From contig JBGPHT010000249.1 in assembly GCA_041484525.1 (NCBI GenBank), positions 1 to 7,344 on the forward strand: 7,344 bases of DNA, given 5' to 3'. The notes under the pieces were generated by a model. That model made no database searches. It was not told where the DNA came from and worked only from the letters and a program-made list of their open reading frames with translations. Positions 6,386-7,344 of this stretch are shown here, piece after piece. Every line of letters begins with the position of its first letter. Position 1 is the first letter of the stretch. This DNA comes from JBGPHT01 sp041484525. Its GTDB lineage: Bacteria > Acidobacteriota > Terriglobia > Bryobacterales > Bryobacteraceae. Both the position numbers and the translations under genes were made by a program.

Positions 6386-7344
6386 GGCCACTATTAGATT
6401 GTCTGTCCAAGTCTCAATTCTGTAGGTGAGAAACACGAACCACTGCCCGGGGAGCGGTTGGCAGAATTCGGCAGGTGGGCAAGCGGGCACGCAAGGATCA
6501 GCCCCGTTCGGGCAAAACCCGAGGGCACCCTCGACTGCTCCGAAGTCGTGGCCTTCAATTCGAAGATCGCCTTCTAGGCCGGCATACACTACAGGCGGGT
6601 TGTTGGGGTCCGTTGGGTTCGTGATGAGAGGGGGAGGGACTATTCGCACAGGTAGGGTGACCCCGCCTCCTCCAGAACAAATGACGAATATGGACATCGC
6701 TGGACTCCCAAGCGCCGCTTGGAATCCGATCACCGCGATAGTCTGCGTGGCGGAAAGGACGCGGGCGGTGAGTGCAGACACCGGATGGCTTTGGGAATCC
6801 TGTGCAGTACAGCCAGTGAGCCAGCCTGGATTCCCCGACGAGAAGCTGTACGTAGTTTGGAACACCTGGTTAATGGCGAGTATGGTGGGCGTTGGATTTC
6901 CAGCGGCCAAGACCAACGGAGCCGTCTCGATCGGCGAAAAGCTCGCCGTCACACTACCGGGACCGGAGATCGCAAAACTCTGCGGCGTCGTGGTTCCGGG
7001 AGTCCCGCTGAAACCCGCAGACTGGTACCCGCTCACCGGCGCTGCGGAGATGGTCACAGATGTGCCGCTATTGTACCAACCGCTCGCGCTCGCCGACGTC
7101 ACGACCACCGTCCCAGCCCCTACCGGATTGACCGAGGTCGTCAGCAGATATTGCGTCGTGAAGCTCGCGGTGTAAGAGGGGGTTGATGAAGACACATAGA
7201 TCGTGTGAGATGCCGCGCCGCCATCGGACCAGCCCGAGAACACATACTGAGTTCCAGCGGGGCCGGATTGGATTGGCTGGGTCGCGATGGTGTGGCCCGT
7301 CCCCACATCCCACGGGAACGAGTGCGAGGTCGTGTAGGTCGCTC
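6383..7344 (-). CDS. Extracellular InlB-like repeat protein, 5' end outside window, ends at in-frame TAA
   Basis: The frame is open to the window edge, so the true start lies beyond 7344; the valine codon at 7304-7306 is internal. From the edge, two divergent InlB-B-type repeats can be seen: one with HSFPWDVGTGHTI, FSGWSDGGAASHTIYV and YTASF (to about 7150), and one with YLLTTSVNPVGAGTV, GWYNSGTSVTISA, GYQSAGFSG, GTTTPQSF and SVTASF (about 7150-6935). A Ser/Thr/Ala-rich beta segment follows (about 6930-6640). Then comes a TIG-like domain (PLITNPTDPNNPPVV, GDLRIEGHDFG, YRIETWTDNLIVA) carrying a four-cysteine insert. Proteins of this build are secreted or surface-exposed and take part in adhesion or matrix functions; this is family knowledge, since neither signal peptide nor anchor is in view. 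The stop falls after the WTDNLIVA strand, in mid-domain, and the same frame continues for 253 codons, so the gene is probably interrupted. Confidence 0.8.
   Translation of the reverse strand, partial: ATYTTSHSFPWDVGTGHTIATQPIQSGPAGTQYVFSGWSDGGAASHTIYVSSSTPSYTASFTTQYLLTTSVNPVGAGTVVVTSASASGWYNSGTSVTISAAPVSGYQSAGFSGTPGTTTPQSFAISGPGSVTASFSPIETAPLVLAAGNPTPTILAINQVFQTTYSFSSGNPGWLTGCTAQDSQSHPVSALTARVLSATQTIAVIGFQAALGSPAMSIFVICSGGGGVTLPVRIVPPPLITNPTDPNNPPVVYAGLEGDLRIEGHDFGAVEGALGFCPNGADPCVPACPPAEFCQPLPGQWFVFLTYRIETWTDNLIVA

Noticed and set aside
6426..7175. 249-codon plus-strand frame opposite the repeat protein
   Set aside because: The minus-strand frame has clear InlB-type and TIG-like motifs; the plus frame has none and is explained as the complement.

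Overview
The window reads like a piece of a high-GC environmental bacterial chromosome, most likely from Acidobacteriota (Bryobacterales / Candidatus Solibacter type). The clue is the style of the extracellular repeat protein on the right edge: tandem InlB-B-like repeats with a GWSDGGA..SHTI core, familiar from that group. The other genes (a GH88-type hydrolase, a stand-alone DinB-fold protein, an MsbA-type exporter, a DUF6496 protein) fit but do not prove it. The lineage call is inference from protein style, not from a marker gene.

Layout, left to right. (i) About 1-1480 is a visibly less GC-rich, accessory-looking segment read on the minus strand: a doubtful 133-aa ORF, a clear TIGR04255-family gene, and directly abutting its stop a 48-aa ORF with an excellent ribosome binding site. 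(ii) 1480-2790, plus strand: a cytoplasmic GH88-type unsaturated glucuronyl hydrolase. It converges, with only 5 bp between, on (iii) a minus-strand DinB-family gene (2796-3320). (iv) 3385-5268, minus strand: a complete ABC half-transporter (membrane domain plus ATPase) with a GTG start, 64 bp upstream of dinB. (v) 5366-5635, plus strand: a small basic DUF6496 protein, divergent from the ABC gene. (vi) 5621-7344, minus strand: a large secreted or surface-type repeat protein that enters from beyond the right edge and is split by one in-frame TAA at 6383-6385. It stops inside the end of the DUF6496 gene.

The genes do not form one pathway. The hydrolase would finish degradation of uronate-containing polysaccharides, the ABC protein would flip or export a lipid or lipophilic compound, and the DinB protein is a metal-site helical bundle of unknown substrate. 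The most unusual signals are two. The first is the broken repeat protein: a nonsense codon in the middle of a TIG-like domain, followed by what looks like a C-terminal truncation at a 15-bp tail-to-tail overlap. The second is the tightly coupled TIGR04255 plus 48-aa ORF pair at the left. I saw no tRNA, rRNA, CRISPR array, insertion sequence or riboswitch.
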